Below are positions 4,787 through 10,704 of a stretch of DNA of 10,704 nt, in pieces. The DNA comes from Nonomuraea sp. (lineage in GTDB: Bacteria; Actinomycetota; Actinomycetes; Streptosporangiales; Streptosporangiaceae). A model generated the notes under the pieces. The model saw only the letters and a program-made list of their open reading frames with translations. It was not told the DNA's origin and searched no databases. Where the stretch lies: contig JABFVJ010000381.1 in the NCBI GenBank assembly GCA_013362835.1, positions 1 through 10,704 on the forward strand. The letters run 5' to 3'. Both the position numbers and the translations under genes were made by a program. Every line of letters starts with the position of its first letter. Positions within the stretch are counted from its first letter, which is position 1.

Positions 4787-6640
4787 GTGGCGAGCAAGGT
4801 CACGTCGGCCGTCATGCGTCAAGGGCTGCGTGTCCTTGGGGTGGCCATTCGCACGGAGAGAGCCGTGTTCGCGGTGGCCGCCTTGGCCAGCGCGGTCTAC
4901 GGAGGCATGACCGTCGCCTCAGCCTGGGCACTGGGCTGGGCGACGCAGAACGTGGTGCTGCCCGCCTTCGACAAGGGCGAGACCGCCGCGGGCGCGCTGT
5001 GGACGGGAGCCCTGCTCATCGTCGGCACCGCGCTGCTCAAGGCCATCGGCGTGGCCGGGCGGCGCATCCTGGCCGGCGTCGTGCAGTACCGCATGCAGGC
5101 CAGGTCGCGCAGGGACGTGACCAAGCAGTACCTGCGGCTGCCGCTGTCCTGGCATCACCGGCACCCGACCGGGCAGCTCCTGTCGAACGCCAGCGCCGAC
5201 GCCGAGGCCGCCTGGGCGCCGCTCGCGCCGCTGCCGATGGCGGTGGGCGTGCTGGTCATGCTGTTCACCGCGGCCATCGCGATGGTGTTCACCGACACCG
5301 TGCTCGCGCTGGTGGGTTTCCTGATCTTCCCGGCGATCGCCGTGCTGAACCTGGTCTACCAGCGCCGGCTCAGCCCGCTCGCCACCCGCGCCCAGCAGCT
5401 GCGCGCCGAGGTCAGCGAGATCGCGCACGAGAGCTTCGACGGCGCGCTCGTCATCAAGACCCTCGGCCGCGAGGAGCTGGAGACCGACCGCTTCCGCCGC
5501 CGCGCCCACGAGCTGCGCGACGCCAACATCGCCGTCGGCCGGGTGCGCGGCCTGTTCGACCCCATGCTGGAGGCGCTGCCCACGCTCGGCGTCCTCGCCG
5601 TGCTCGCGGTCGGCGCGATGCGCCTGTCCACGGGCGCGATCGACTCCGGCGACCTGGTGCAGGTGGCGTACCTGTTCACGCTGCTGGCCTTCCCGATCAG
5701 GGCGCTCGGCTGGGTGCTGGCCGAGCTGCCGCGCAGCGTCGTCGGCTGGCAGCGGGTGCAGGCCGTGCTCGACGCCGAAGGCTCCATGGAGTACGGCGAG
5801 AGCGCCGCGACCTCCGCCGAGCCCGCCGAGCTCACGGTCTCCGGCGTCTCCTACGCCTACGGCGAGTCGGAGGTCCTGCACGACGTCACCTTCGACGTGC
5901 CCGCCGGCCGCACCGTGGCCCTCGTCGGCCCCACCGGATCGGGCAAGTCGACCCTCGTGCAGCTGCTCGTCCGGCTCGTCGACCCCGGCTCGGGCCGGGT
6001 GCTGCTCGACGGCGTCGACGTGCGCGACCTCGCCTACGGCTCCATCGCCGGGTCGGTCGCGCTGGTGCCGCAGCAGACGTTCCTGTTCGACGACACCGTA
6101 CGCGGCAACGTCGCGCTCGGCCTCGACGTCGGCGACGAGGACGTGTGGGCGGCGCTGCGGGTGGCCCAGGCCGACGGGTTCGTCGGCCGCCTGGGCGAAG
6201 GGCTCGGCACGCGGGTCGGCGAGCGCGGCGCGTCGTTGTCCGGCGGCCAGCGCCAGCGCGTGGCCCTGGCCCGCGCCGTGGTCCGCCGCCCCCGCCTGCT
6301 CATCCTCGACGACGCCACCTCCAGCGTGGACCCCCAGGTCGAGGCCAAGATCCTGCGCGGGCTCCGCGACAACGCCCAGTCCTCGACCGTCGTGGTCGTC
6401 GCCTACCGGATGGCCACCATCGCCCTGGCCGACGAGGTCGTCTACCTCGACCACGGCCGCGTCGTGGACCGCGGCTCCCACGAGGACCTGCTGGCGCGCT
6501 GCGAGGGCTACCGCAACCTGGTGACCGCCTACGAGCGCGAGGAGGCCGAGCGGGTCGCCATCGACCTGTCGCTGGCCGAGGACGCCGAAGAGGGCCTGGA
6601 AGAAGAGGGACTGGAAGAAGAGGAAGAGGTCAGCGCATGA
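4787..6640 (+). CDS. ABC exporter half-transporter, subunit with degenerate ATP site
   Basis: The product is 617 residues with a type IV exporter layout. A six-helix membrane domain spans about residues 25-320 and an ATPase domain about 348-580. Walker A is GPTGSGKST (381-389, Lys387), the Q-loop is VPQQ (Gln429), the signature is canonical LSGGQ (484-488), and Walker B is LLILDD (504-509). The catalytic glutamate is Asp509 and the H-loop histidine is Tyr540 (VVAYRMAT). These two changes mark the degenerate-site subunit of a heterodimer such as LmrCD or TM287/288. The C-terminus after about 595 is a Glu-rich tail of about 20 residues. GTG at 4787 is the start, with GAAGGGA ten bases upstream. 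Its stop overlaps the partner's ATG. It exports an unidentified substrate (drug, lipid or peptide) across the cytoplasmic membrane. Confidence 0.94.
   Translation: MASKVTSAVMRQGLRVLGVAIRTERAVFAVAALASAVYGGMTVASAWALGWATQNVVLPAFDKGETAAGALWTGALLIVGTALLKAIGVAGRRILAGVVQYRMQARSRRDVTKQYLRLPLSWHHRHPTGQLLSNASADAEAAWAPLAPLPMAVGVLVMLFTAAIAMVFTDTVLALVGFLIFPAIAVLNLVYQRRLSPLATRAQQLRAEVSEIAHESFDGALVIKTLGREELETDRFRRRAHELRDANIAVGRVRGLFDPMLEALPTLGVLAVLAVGAMRLSTGAIDSGDLVQVAYLFTLLAFPIRALGWVLAELPRSVVGWQRVQAVLDAEGSMEYGESAATSAEPAELTVSGVSYAYGESEVLHDVTFDVPAGRTVALVGPTGSGKSTLVQLLVRLVDPGSGRVLLDGVDVRDLAYGSIAGSVALVPQQTFLFDDTVRGNVALGLDVGDEDVWAALRVAQADGFVGRLGEGLGTRVGERGASLSGGQRQRVALARAVVRRPRLLILDDATSSVDPQVEAKILRGLRDNAQSSTVVVVAYRMATIALADEVVYLDHGRVVDRGSHEDLLARCEGYRNLVTAYEREEAERVAIDLSLAEDAEEGLEEEGLEEEEEVSA
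6587..6629 (+). repeat. 15-bp tandem repeat coding an acidic tail
   Basis: GAAGAGGGCCTGGAA (6587-6601) and GAAGAGGGACTGGAA (6602-6616) differ by one base and are followed by the partial copy GAAGAGGAAGAGG. The repeats encode EEGLE twice and then Glu-rich residues at the extreme C-terminus of the first ABC subunit. Such in-frame repeats can expand or shrink by slippage, so tail length may vary between strains. Confidence 0.8.
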
Positions 6641-8415
6641 GCGAGGCGCTCCAGGGCAACGTCGACCGTTCGGCGCTGGCCACCATCTGGCACGGCCTGT
6701 CGCTCACCCCCGAGTTCCGCAAGGGCCTCGCCGGCACGCTGGCGCTGGCCGTCGTCGCCACCGTCGGCAAGATCATCGTACCGATCGCGGTGCAGCAGAC
6801 GATCGACACCGGCATCAAGGGCGGCACGCCCGACCTGCCCTACATCACGCGGGCGGTCCTCGTGTGCGCGGCGGCCGTGGTGCTGACCGCGCTGGCCGGC
6901 TACATCATGAACGTGCGCCTCTACAAGGCCACCGAGTCCTCGCTCGCCACCCTGCGCGTACGCGGGTTCCGGCACGTGCACGACCTGTCGGTGCTCACGC
7001 AGAACAGCGAGCGCAGGGGCGCGCTCGTCTCACGCGTCACCAACGACATCGACCAGATCAGCACGTTCATGCAGTGGGGCGGGCTGATGATCATCGTGGC
7101 GTTCGGCCAGCTGTTCGTGGCCAGCGTGCTGATGCTCGTCTACTCCTGGCAGCTCACGCTGCTGGTGTGGGTCTGTTTCGTGCCGCTGATGGTGGCGCTG
7201 CCGCGCTTCCAGCGGTTGTTGTCGCGGGCGTACACGACGGTGCGCGAGCGGACCGGCGACATGCTCGCCGCCGTCAGCGAGTCCGTGGTCGGCGCGGCCG
7301 TCATCAGGGCCTACGCCTCCGAGCGGCGCACCGCCGAACGCATCGACAAGGCCGTGGACGCCAACAGGACCGCCCAGGTCAAGGCGCAGACCATCGTCGG
7401 CTTCGTCTTCCCGCTGACCGAGATCGTGGCCGCGCTGGCCATCGCCGGCATCGTGCTGCTCGGCGTCAGGCTGGGCCTGGACGGCGAGATCACCGCGGGC
7501 AAGCTGGTCGCCTTCCTGTTCCTGGTCACGCTGTTCGTCTCGCCGCTGCAGACCGCCACCGAGGTGCTGAACGAGGCCCAGAACGCCGTCGCCGGATACC
7601 GCCGCATCCTGGGCGTCCTGGACACCCCGCCCGACGTCGCCGACCCGGGCGAGAAGGGCGTACGGCTGCCGCGCGGGCCGATCTCCGTCGCCTTCGAGGA
7701 CGTGCACTTCGCCTACCCCGGCGGTCCGCCCGTCCTGCGCGAGGTGTCGCTGACGATCCCGCCGCGCTCGCGCGTCGCGGTCGTGGGCGAGACCGGCTCG
7801 GGCAAGACCACGTTCGCCAAGCTCCTGACCCGCCTCATGGACCCCGCGTCGGGACGTGTCACGGTCGACGGCCACGACCTGCGCGACGTACGTTTCTCGT
7901 CGCTGCGCGAGCGCATCGTCATGGTCCCGCAGGACGGCTTCCTGTTCGACGGCACCCTGGAGGAGAACGTCCGCTACGGCAAGCCGGGCGCCACCCGCGA
8001 GGAGATCTCGCTCGCCATGACCGAGCTCGGCCTGGCCGACTGGGTGGAGGGCCTGCCCGCCGGCCTGGACACGCCGGTCGGGCAGCGCGGCGAGTCGCTG
8101 TCGGCCGGTGAGCGCCAGCTCGTCGCCCTGGCCCGCGCCTACCTCGCCGACCCCGACCTGCTGCTGCTCGACGAGGCCACCTCGGCCGTGGACCCGGCCA
8201 CCGAGGTACGGCTGGCCCGCGCCCTGGAGGGCGTCACCCGGGGCCGCACCGCCGTCTCGATCGCCCACCGGCTGTCCACGGCGGAGAACGCCGACGAGGT
8301 GCTGGTGTTCGACACCGGCCGCCTGGTGCAGCGCGGCCCGCACGCCGCCCTGGTCACCGAGCCCGGCGTCTACGCCGACCTGCACGCCTCCTGGATCTCG
8401 GCCGCCCACTCCTGA
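6637..8415 (+). CDS. ABC exporter half-transporter, subunit with intact ATP site
   Basis: The product is 592 residues with a six-helix membrane domain at about 30-310 and an ATPase domain at about 348-585. Walker A is GETGSGKTT (384-392, Lys390), the Q-loop is VPQD (Gln432), Walker B is LLLLDE (508-513) with catalytic Glu513, and the H-loop His544 is in IAHRLST. The signature is the altered LSAGE (488-492) instead of LSGGQ. In a head-to-tail dimer this altered signature faces the degenerate Walker site of the first subunit, while this subunit's intact site faces the first subunit's LSGGQ. One consensus and one degenerate site result. The ATG at 6637 overlaps the previous stop (ATGA), ensuring equimolar synthesis. 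Substrate is unknown. The gene ends only four bases before the stop of the convergent anti-sigma gene. Confidence 0.95.
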   Translation: MSEALQGNVDRSALATIWHGLSLTPEFRKGLAGTLALAVVATVGKIIVPIAVQQTIDTGIKGGTPDLPYITRAVLVCAAAVVLTALAGYIMNVRLYKATESSLATLRVRGFRHVHDLSVLTQNSERRGALVSRVTNDIDQISTFMQWGGLMIIVAFGQLFVASVLMLVYSWQLTLLVWVCFVPLMVALPRFQRLLSRAYTTVRERTGDMLAAVSESVVGAAVIRAYASERRTAERIDKAVDANRTAQVKAQTIVGFVFPLTEIVAALAIAGIVLLGVRLGLDGEITAGKLVAFLFLVTLFVSPLQTATEVLNEAQNAVAGYRRILGVLDTPPDVADPGEKGVRLPRGPISVAFEDVHFAYPGGPPVLREVSLTIPPRSRVAVVGETGSGKTTFAKLLTRLMDPASGRVTVDGHDLRDVRFSSLRERIVMVPQDGFLFDGTLEENVRYGKPGATREEISLAMTELGLADWVEGLPAGLDTPVGQRGESLSAGERQLVALARAYLADPDLLLLDEATSAVDPATEVRLARALEGVTRGRTAVSIAHRLSTAENADEVLVFDTGRLVQRGPHAALVTEPGVYADLHASWISAAHS

Positions 8416-8439
8416 GCGGTCACTCGCCGATGGCGGCCG
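8399..8439. terminator. 8-bp inverted repeat spanning two convergent stop codons
   Basis: CGGCCGCC at 8399-8406 pairs perfectly with GGCGGCCG at 8432-8439 around 25 bases that contain both convergent stop codons. Because the gap between genes is only four bases, any terminator must overlap coding sequence, and this is the best candidate. There is no T-tract, and the loop is long, so it may instead be ordinary GC-rich coding sequence. Confidence 0.35.
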
Positions 8440-8812
8440 TGAACGTCACGCTCGTGCCGCCCGGCCCGGACACGATCGTGATCTGGTCGCACAACATCCG
8501 GGTCAGCCACAGCCCCCGCCCGCGGAACTCGAACCCCGTGGGCGGGGGCGTGTCGCTCATCCACCCGGCCGGCAGCCCCGGCCCCTCGTCGGTGACCTCG
8601 CACCACAGCCGCCCGTTGTGCGACCACAGCCGCAGCCGCCCGTGGCCGCCCCCGTGGACGACCGCGTTGGTGGTGATCTCGTTGACCACCAGCACGAAGT
8701 CCTCCAGCCGCCTGCCGCTCAGCCCCTCGTACGCGGCCTGCTCGGCCACCGCCCTGCGAAGACACGTGATGCGCCCGCGCGCGAAGGTCGCGCAGAGCAC
8801 CTGCCTACACAT
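8420..8812 (-). CDS. RsbW/SpoIIAB-like anti-sigma factor ATPase (HATPase_c_2)
   Basis: The 130-residue protein has a single GHKL ATPase domain: N-box VVNEITTNAVVHG (42-54, with Asn44, Glu45 and Asn49), G1 box DEGPG (75-79) and G2 box GRGLWLTRML (98-107). Such proteins bind a sigma factor, or phosphorylate a STAS-domain antagonist on Ser/Thr, to switch partner. No sigma factor gene is in the window, so the target is unknown. The ATG at 8812 lies eight bases inside the end of the upstream MEDS-STAS gene and has GGTGGGAG just upstream, so the two are co-translated. A Cys-rich start (Cys2, Cys7, Cys17) is notable but may be incidental. It is convergent with the ABC exporter genes. Confidence 0.9.
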   Translation of the reverse strand: MCRQVLCATFARGRITCLRRAVAEQAAYEGLSGRRLEDFVLVVNEITTNAVVHGGGHGRLRLWSHNGRLWCEVTDEGPGLPAGWMSDTPPPTGFEFRGRGLWLTRMLCDQITIVSGPGGTSVTFTAAIGE

Positions 8813-9641
8813 CTCCCACCCGGCGGACGGCGATGAACTCGTCGGCCCTGATCAGCCGGAGCACCCGGGCGACGGCCTCCCCGCAGACGATCACGGTGGA
8901 CCCCGGCGGCCTGGCGGCGGCCGTGACCGTCAGCAGCTGCGCGGATCCGGCGTCGATGAAGTCGAGCTGGGAGGCGTCGATCACCACCCGCTCCTGCTCC
9001 TTCTCCAGCCGCGACAGCACCGAGGCGAACGCCTGCCTGTTGGTGAGGTCGATGTCGCCCCACAGCCGCAGCCCCGGCGGCGAGGAGGTGTTGGCGAAGC
9101 GCAGCAGGGCCTGCTCGGGCGCGATCGGATGCACGGCCGCGGCCCGGTCGATCGCCTCGCGGGGGAACAGGCCGCGGTCGTACTGGCAGACCGCGGCCAG
9201 CCAGCGCTCGCCGAACAGCTCGTTGGCCGCCGCCTCGAACGCCTCCTGTCCCGGCGCGTCGCGCAGGCCCCAGGAGGCGTCGATCAGGGCGTACACGCCG
9301 TGCTGGCCGTGTCTGCGGGCGCGGTGGTTGGCGTCGGCCAGGCCGTCGAACATGCGCTCGGGGTCGAGGCAGCCGTCGGTGAAGTGGGTGTCGGCGCAGG
9401 CCAGGATCTCGACCTGCCCGGCGGACTCGGCGTCGGCGAACCCGGGGACGAGCGGCGCCAGCCAGCCGCGGGTGCGCTCCGGCGTCTCCGCGTGGGTGAT
9501 GATCACCACTTTGGTCCGGCGGCGCAGCCCGTTGAGGGTGAACAGCCTGGTCGCCGCCATGCGCTGACGGTCGCCCTCGAACGGCAGGCAGACGTGGTCC
9601 CCCAGGTCGGGATCGAGGACCGAGCCCGCGACGTGCACCAC
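8805..9641 (-). CDS. MEDS-STAS fusion regulator
   Basis: The product is 278 residues. Residues about 12-175 form a MEDS domain (the sensory domain named from DcmR), recognised by GDHVCLPFEGD near the N-terminus, the KVVIITHAE strand, and CQYDRGLFP (152-160) followed by a conserved-type HP at 171. Residues about 190-278 are a STAS domain ending RADEFIAVRRVGDV. At the STAS phosphorylation loop the sequence is FIDAGSAQLL (228-237). The usual Ser/Thr before the glycine is missing and Gly232 occupies its place, so it may not be phosphorylated in the normal way. The GTG at 9641 is preferred because GGAGG lies eight bases upstream; an adjacent GTG at 9638 is possible. The long open frame up to 9920 is rejected. 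It overlaps the downstream ATPase gene and probably senses a ligand or protein and controls that ATPase. Confidence 0.87.
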   Translation of the reverse strand: MVHVAGSVLDPDLGDHVCLPFEGDRQRMAATRLFTLNGLRRRTKVVIITHAETPERTRGWLAPLVPGFADAESAGQVEILACADTHFTDGCLDPERMFDGLADANHRARRHGQHGVYALIDASWGLRDAPGQEAFEAAANELFGERWLAAVCQYDRGLFPREAIDRAAAVHPIAPEQALLRFANTSSPPGLRLWGDIDLTNRQAFASVLSRLEKEQERVVIDASQLDFIDAGSAQLLTVTAAARPPGSTVIVCGEAVARVLRLIRADEFIAVRRVGDV

Positions 9642-9647
9642 GATGGT

Positions 9648-9656
9648 GTCCTCCCT
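9648..9656 (-). promoter_or_regulatory. Ribosome binding site deciding the MEDS-STAS start
   Basis: AGGGAGGAC on the - strand is the only strong Shine-Dalgarno sequence near the start of MEDS homology, eight bases (from GGAGG) before GTG at 9641. It supports a short N-terminus over the open frame that continues upstream through the divergent STAS gene. Confidence 0.65.
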
Positions 9657-9680
9657 AGCACGCGTCGCCCTAGAAATTAC

Positions 9681-9699
9681 CGTGATGACCGCGATCACG
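9681..9699. promoter_or_regulatory. Inverted repeat in the divergent promoter region of the partner-switching module
   Basis: The 138-base gap 9642-9779 between the two divergent regulators must hold both promoters. CGTGAT (9681-9686) and ATCACG (9694-9699) are perfect complements across seven bases, extended on the outside by TAC and GTA with one mismatched base. An eight-base palindrome AACGCGTT follows at 9701-9708. This symmetry suits a dimeric transcription regulator. No convincing -10/-35 pair for the housekeeping sigma factor was found, which would be compatible with control by an alternative sigma factor. Confidence 0.4.
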
Positions 9700-9779
9700 T
9701 AACGCGTTCTCGGCAAAACCCACCGTGACGCGATGCTGCGAGGTGTACCTTTTCGGCGGGGCCGCCCAGTGGAGGGGTT

Positions 9780-10163
9780 ATGAGGAGCATGGGCGTGGAA
9801 GTTCTGGAGATGACGAGAAGCCGGCACGGGGATCTGGTGGTGGTCAGCCTCGCGGGGGAGGTCGACGTCGACAACGTCTCGCGCGTGCGGCAGTGCCTCG
9901 ACGAGGCCGTGGAGGCGCACGGCCCCCGCCTGGTGGTCGACATGAGCGGGCTGACCTTCATCGACACCACCGGGCTCGGGGTCCTGGTGCGGCAGCTCGC
10001 CGCGCTGCGCGACAGGAACGGCACGATGGCCCTGGTGGCCCCCGACGGCCAGGTGCTGCGCCGCCTGCGCAGGACCAACCTCGCGCCCCTGTTCCCCATC
10101 TACGACACCCTCTCCCAGGCCCTCGACCAGCCGGGGGCGGGAGCACGGGGGAGGGCTGGTTGA
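9780..10163 (+). CDS. RsbV/SpoIIAA-like STAS anti-anti-sigma factor
   Basis: The product is 127 residues, essentially one STAS domain: [14 protein letters not shown] (19-32), [20 protein letters not shown] (51-70) and [19 protein letters not shown] (97-115). The phosphoacceptor position before the glycine is Thr64 in DTTG, where SpoIIAA and RsbV carry Ser; Thr63 is adjacent. In the unphosphorylated state such proteins bind the RsbW-like ATPase and free its sigma factor. The ATG at 9780 has GGAGG at 9771-9775; an ATG at 9789 is possible. The last dozen residues (after about 116) are Gly/Arg/Ala-rich and are encoded by the G-run element before hisI. It is divergent from the MEDS-STAS and ATPase genes and ends 8 bases before hisI, so it may be the promoter-proximal gene of the hisI transcript. 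Confidence 0.9.
   Translation: MRSMGVEVLEMTRSRHGDLVVVSLAGEVDVDNVSRVRQCLDEAVEAHGPRLVVDMSGLTFIDTTGLGVLVRQLAALRDRNGTMALVAPDGQVLRRLRRTNLAPLFPIYDTLSQALDQPGAGARGRAG
10126..10160 (+). promoter_or_regulatory. G-quadruplex motif enclosed by an inverted repeat at the hisI leader
   Basis: Four G-runs of 5, 3, 5 and 3 bases (10133-10137, 10139-10141, 10147-10151, 10153-10155) are separated by loops of 1, 5 and 1 bases, which fits the strict G3+N1-7 quadruplex rule on the coding strand. They are enclosed by ACCAGCC (10126-10132) and GGCTGGT (10154-10160), a perfect 7-bp inverted repeat. The right arm overlaps the final G-run, so the helix and the full quadruplex would be alternative folds. The only good Shine-Dalgarno sequence for hisI (GGGAGGG) is inside. 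A role in hisI translation is inference. Confidence 0.5.
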
Positions 10164-10171
10164 ATGGCAGC

Positions 10172-10507
10172 ATGTCCCTCGACCCCGACATCGCCGCGCG
10201 GTTGAAGCGCAACTCCGACGGTCTCGTCCCCGCCATCGCCCAGCAGCACGACACGGGCGAAGTGCTCATGATGGCCTGGATGAACGACGAGGCGCTGCAT
10301 CGCACGCTCACGACCGGCCGGGCCACGTACTGGTCGCGCAGCCGTCAGGAGTTCTGGGTCAAGGGCGGCACCTCCGGTCACGTGCAGCACGTCAAGAGCG
10401 TCGCGCTCGACTGCGACGGCGACACGATCCTGGTCAAGGTCGACCAGGTCGGAGCCGCCTGCCACACCGGCGACCACACGTGCTTCGACGCCGGCCTGAT
10501 CGGCTAG
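10172..10507 (+). CDS. hisI: Phosphoribosyl-AMP cyclohydrolase
   Basis: This 111-residue enzyme opens the adenine ring of PR-AMP, the third step of histidine synthesis. It is the stand-alone form without a fused HisE domain. Motifs seen: [22 protein letters not shown] (17-38), [21 protein letters not shown] (50-70), and the metal region DCDGD (80-84, with Asp80, Cys81, Asp82, Asp84), then Cys97 and Cys104 in [11 protein letters not shown]. These match the Mg-binding aspartates and Zn-binding cysteines of the family. The ATG at 10172 is the conventional start, but the GGAGGG is about 17 bases upstream. A TTG at 10160 would sit better with it and add four residues. The gene follows a STAS gene rather than hisF. 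Confidence 0.96.
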   Translation: MSLDPDIAARLKRNSDGLVPAIAQQHDTGEVLMMAWMNDEALHRTLTTGRATYWSRSRQEFWVKGGTSGHVQHVKSVALDCDGDTILVKVDQVGAACHTGDHTCFDAGLIG

Positions 10508-10511
10508 GCCC

Positions 10512-10704
10512 GTGGAGTCCAAGGGGAGCGGGCGGCGCGAGCTGTGGGTCTGGCTGGCGCTGACCGTGCTGGGGAGTTGCCTGGTGCTGTTCGCGGCGGG
10601 CCAGGCGTGGGTGCGGGTGCTCGGCGCGCAGGCCGGTGACTCGGTGGCGCCGACCGGCGGCGACCTGAGCCCCGTGCTGACGCCGCTGGCGCTGGCGGGG
10701 CTCG
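10512..10704 (+). CDS. Trp-biosynthesis-associated membrane protein (TIGR02234-like), 5' part
   Basis: A GTG start four bases after the hisI stop opens a frame that runs off the window end, giving 64 codons. It reads VESKGSGRRELWVWLALTVL, then a hydrophobic helix with SCLVLFAAGQAWVRVLGA, then TGGDLSPVLTPLALAGL. The RRELW start, AAGQ.WV after the first helix and TG.DL.P.L.PLALAGL before the second are features I associate with the actinobacterial membrane protein found in trp operons. Its molecular role is not established. The start is supported by tight spacing to hisI; the ribosome site (TAGG) overlaps the hisI stop and is weak. The family name is a moderate-confidence call because most of the protein is missing. 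Confidence 0.72.
   Translation, partial: MESKGSGRRELWVWLALTVLGSCLVLFAAGQAWVRVLGAQAGDSVAPTGGDLSPVLTPLALAGL

Noticed and set aside
4697..4822. Longer start for the TIGR03085-like protein at 4822.
   Set aside because: It would overlap the divergent ABC gene start and includes AT-rich promoter-like sequence; family similarity begins at THARGER.
4919..6481. A 520-codon - strand open frame opposite the first ABC gene; a similar 459-codon frame lies at 7030-8409.
   Set aside because: Both are mirror frames of strongly conserved ABC coding sequence, rich in His/Gly/Asp/Ala repeats without domain motifs.
4768..6636. A very long + strand open frame (1215 codons to 8415) that appears to fuse extra sequence to the second ABC subunit.
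   Set aside because: Its first 623 codons run out of phase with the first ABC gene and give Arg/Gly/Ala-rich low-complexity protein. The second ABC protein begins naturally at the ATGA overlap at 6637.
9642..9920. N-terminal extension of the MEDS-STAS protein up to 9920.
   Set aside because: It would run through the divergent STAS gene's promoter and coding region, its sequence has no homology features, and a strong GGAGG specifies GTG at 9641.
1..10704. CRISPR arrays, tRNA/rRNA genes, insertion sequences, integrase or prophage genes, and T-box or riboswitch leaders.
   Set aside because: No regularly spaced repeats, cloverleaf-like sequences, transposase motifs or terminal inverted repeats were seen. 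The block between hisF and hisI has the same composition as its neighbours, with no sign of recent insertion.

Overview
The window is very GC-rich DNA with almost no intergenic space, many GTG starts and ATGA stop/start overlaps. Together with a PriA-type HisA, a TIGR03085-like protein and RsbV/RsbW-type partner-switching proteins, this points to an actinomycete. A Streptosporangiales member such as a Nonomuraea-like genus is my best guess, but the order is inference only.

Region 1 (1-2278, + strand) is the distal part of a histidine operon: the last codons of hisH, an uncharacterised basic two-helix membrane protein, priA (dual HisA/TrpF isomerase), a Rid-superfamily protein and hisF. The genes abut or overlap. 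A perfect 11-bp stem at 2284-2308 lies between hisF and the convergent gene behind it and looks like the operon terminator.

Region 2 (2318-4696, - strand) carries, in transcription order, a TIGR03085-like DinB/mycothiol-dependent-isomerase-fold protein, a 53-residue single-helix membrane protein with a strong ribosome binding site and its own promoter-like upstream region, and a glutamine-synthetase-like ligase. The ligase keeps the fold motifs but has changed the residues that handle ammonium and glutamate in true glutamine synthetase.

Region 3 (4787-8415, + strand) encodes two translationally coupled ABC half-transporters. Their motif differences are complementary: one ATP site is degenerate and the other is consensus, the signature of a heterodimeric exporter.

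Region 4 (8420-10163) is a partner-switching regulatory module. An RsbW-like ATPase overlaps an upstream MEDS-STAS gene on the - strand, and a divergent single-domain STAS (RsbV-like) gene lies on the + strand.

Region 5 (10172-10704, + strand) returns to amino-acid biosynthesis with hisI, followed by the start of a tryptophan-operon-associated membrane protein cut by the window end. hisI therefore lies about 7.9 kb from hisF and directly behind the STAS gene. The STAS-hisI junction holds a G-quadruplex motif enclosed by a 7-bp inverted repeat and containing the only good Shine-Dalgarno sequence for hisI.

No tRNA, rRNA, CRISPR array, insertion sequence or phage gene was seen, and there is no stretch over 300 bases without a gene. 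I found no evidence for a wholly new multi-gene system. The most unusual elements are the divergent glutamine-synthetase-like enzyme, the partner-switching module beside hisI, and the structured hisI leader.
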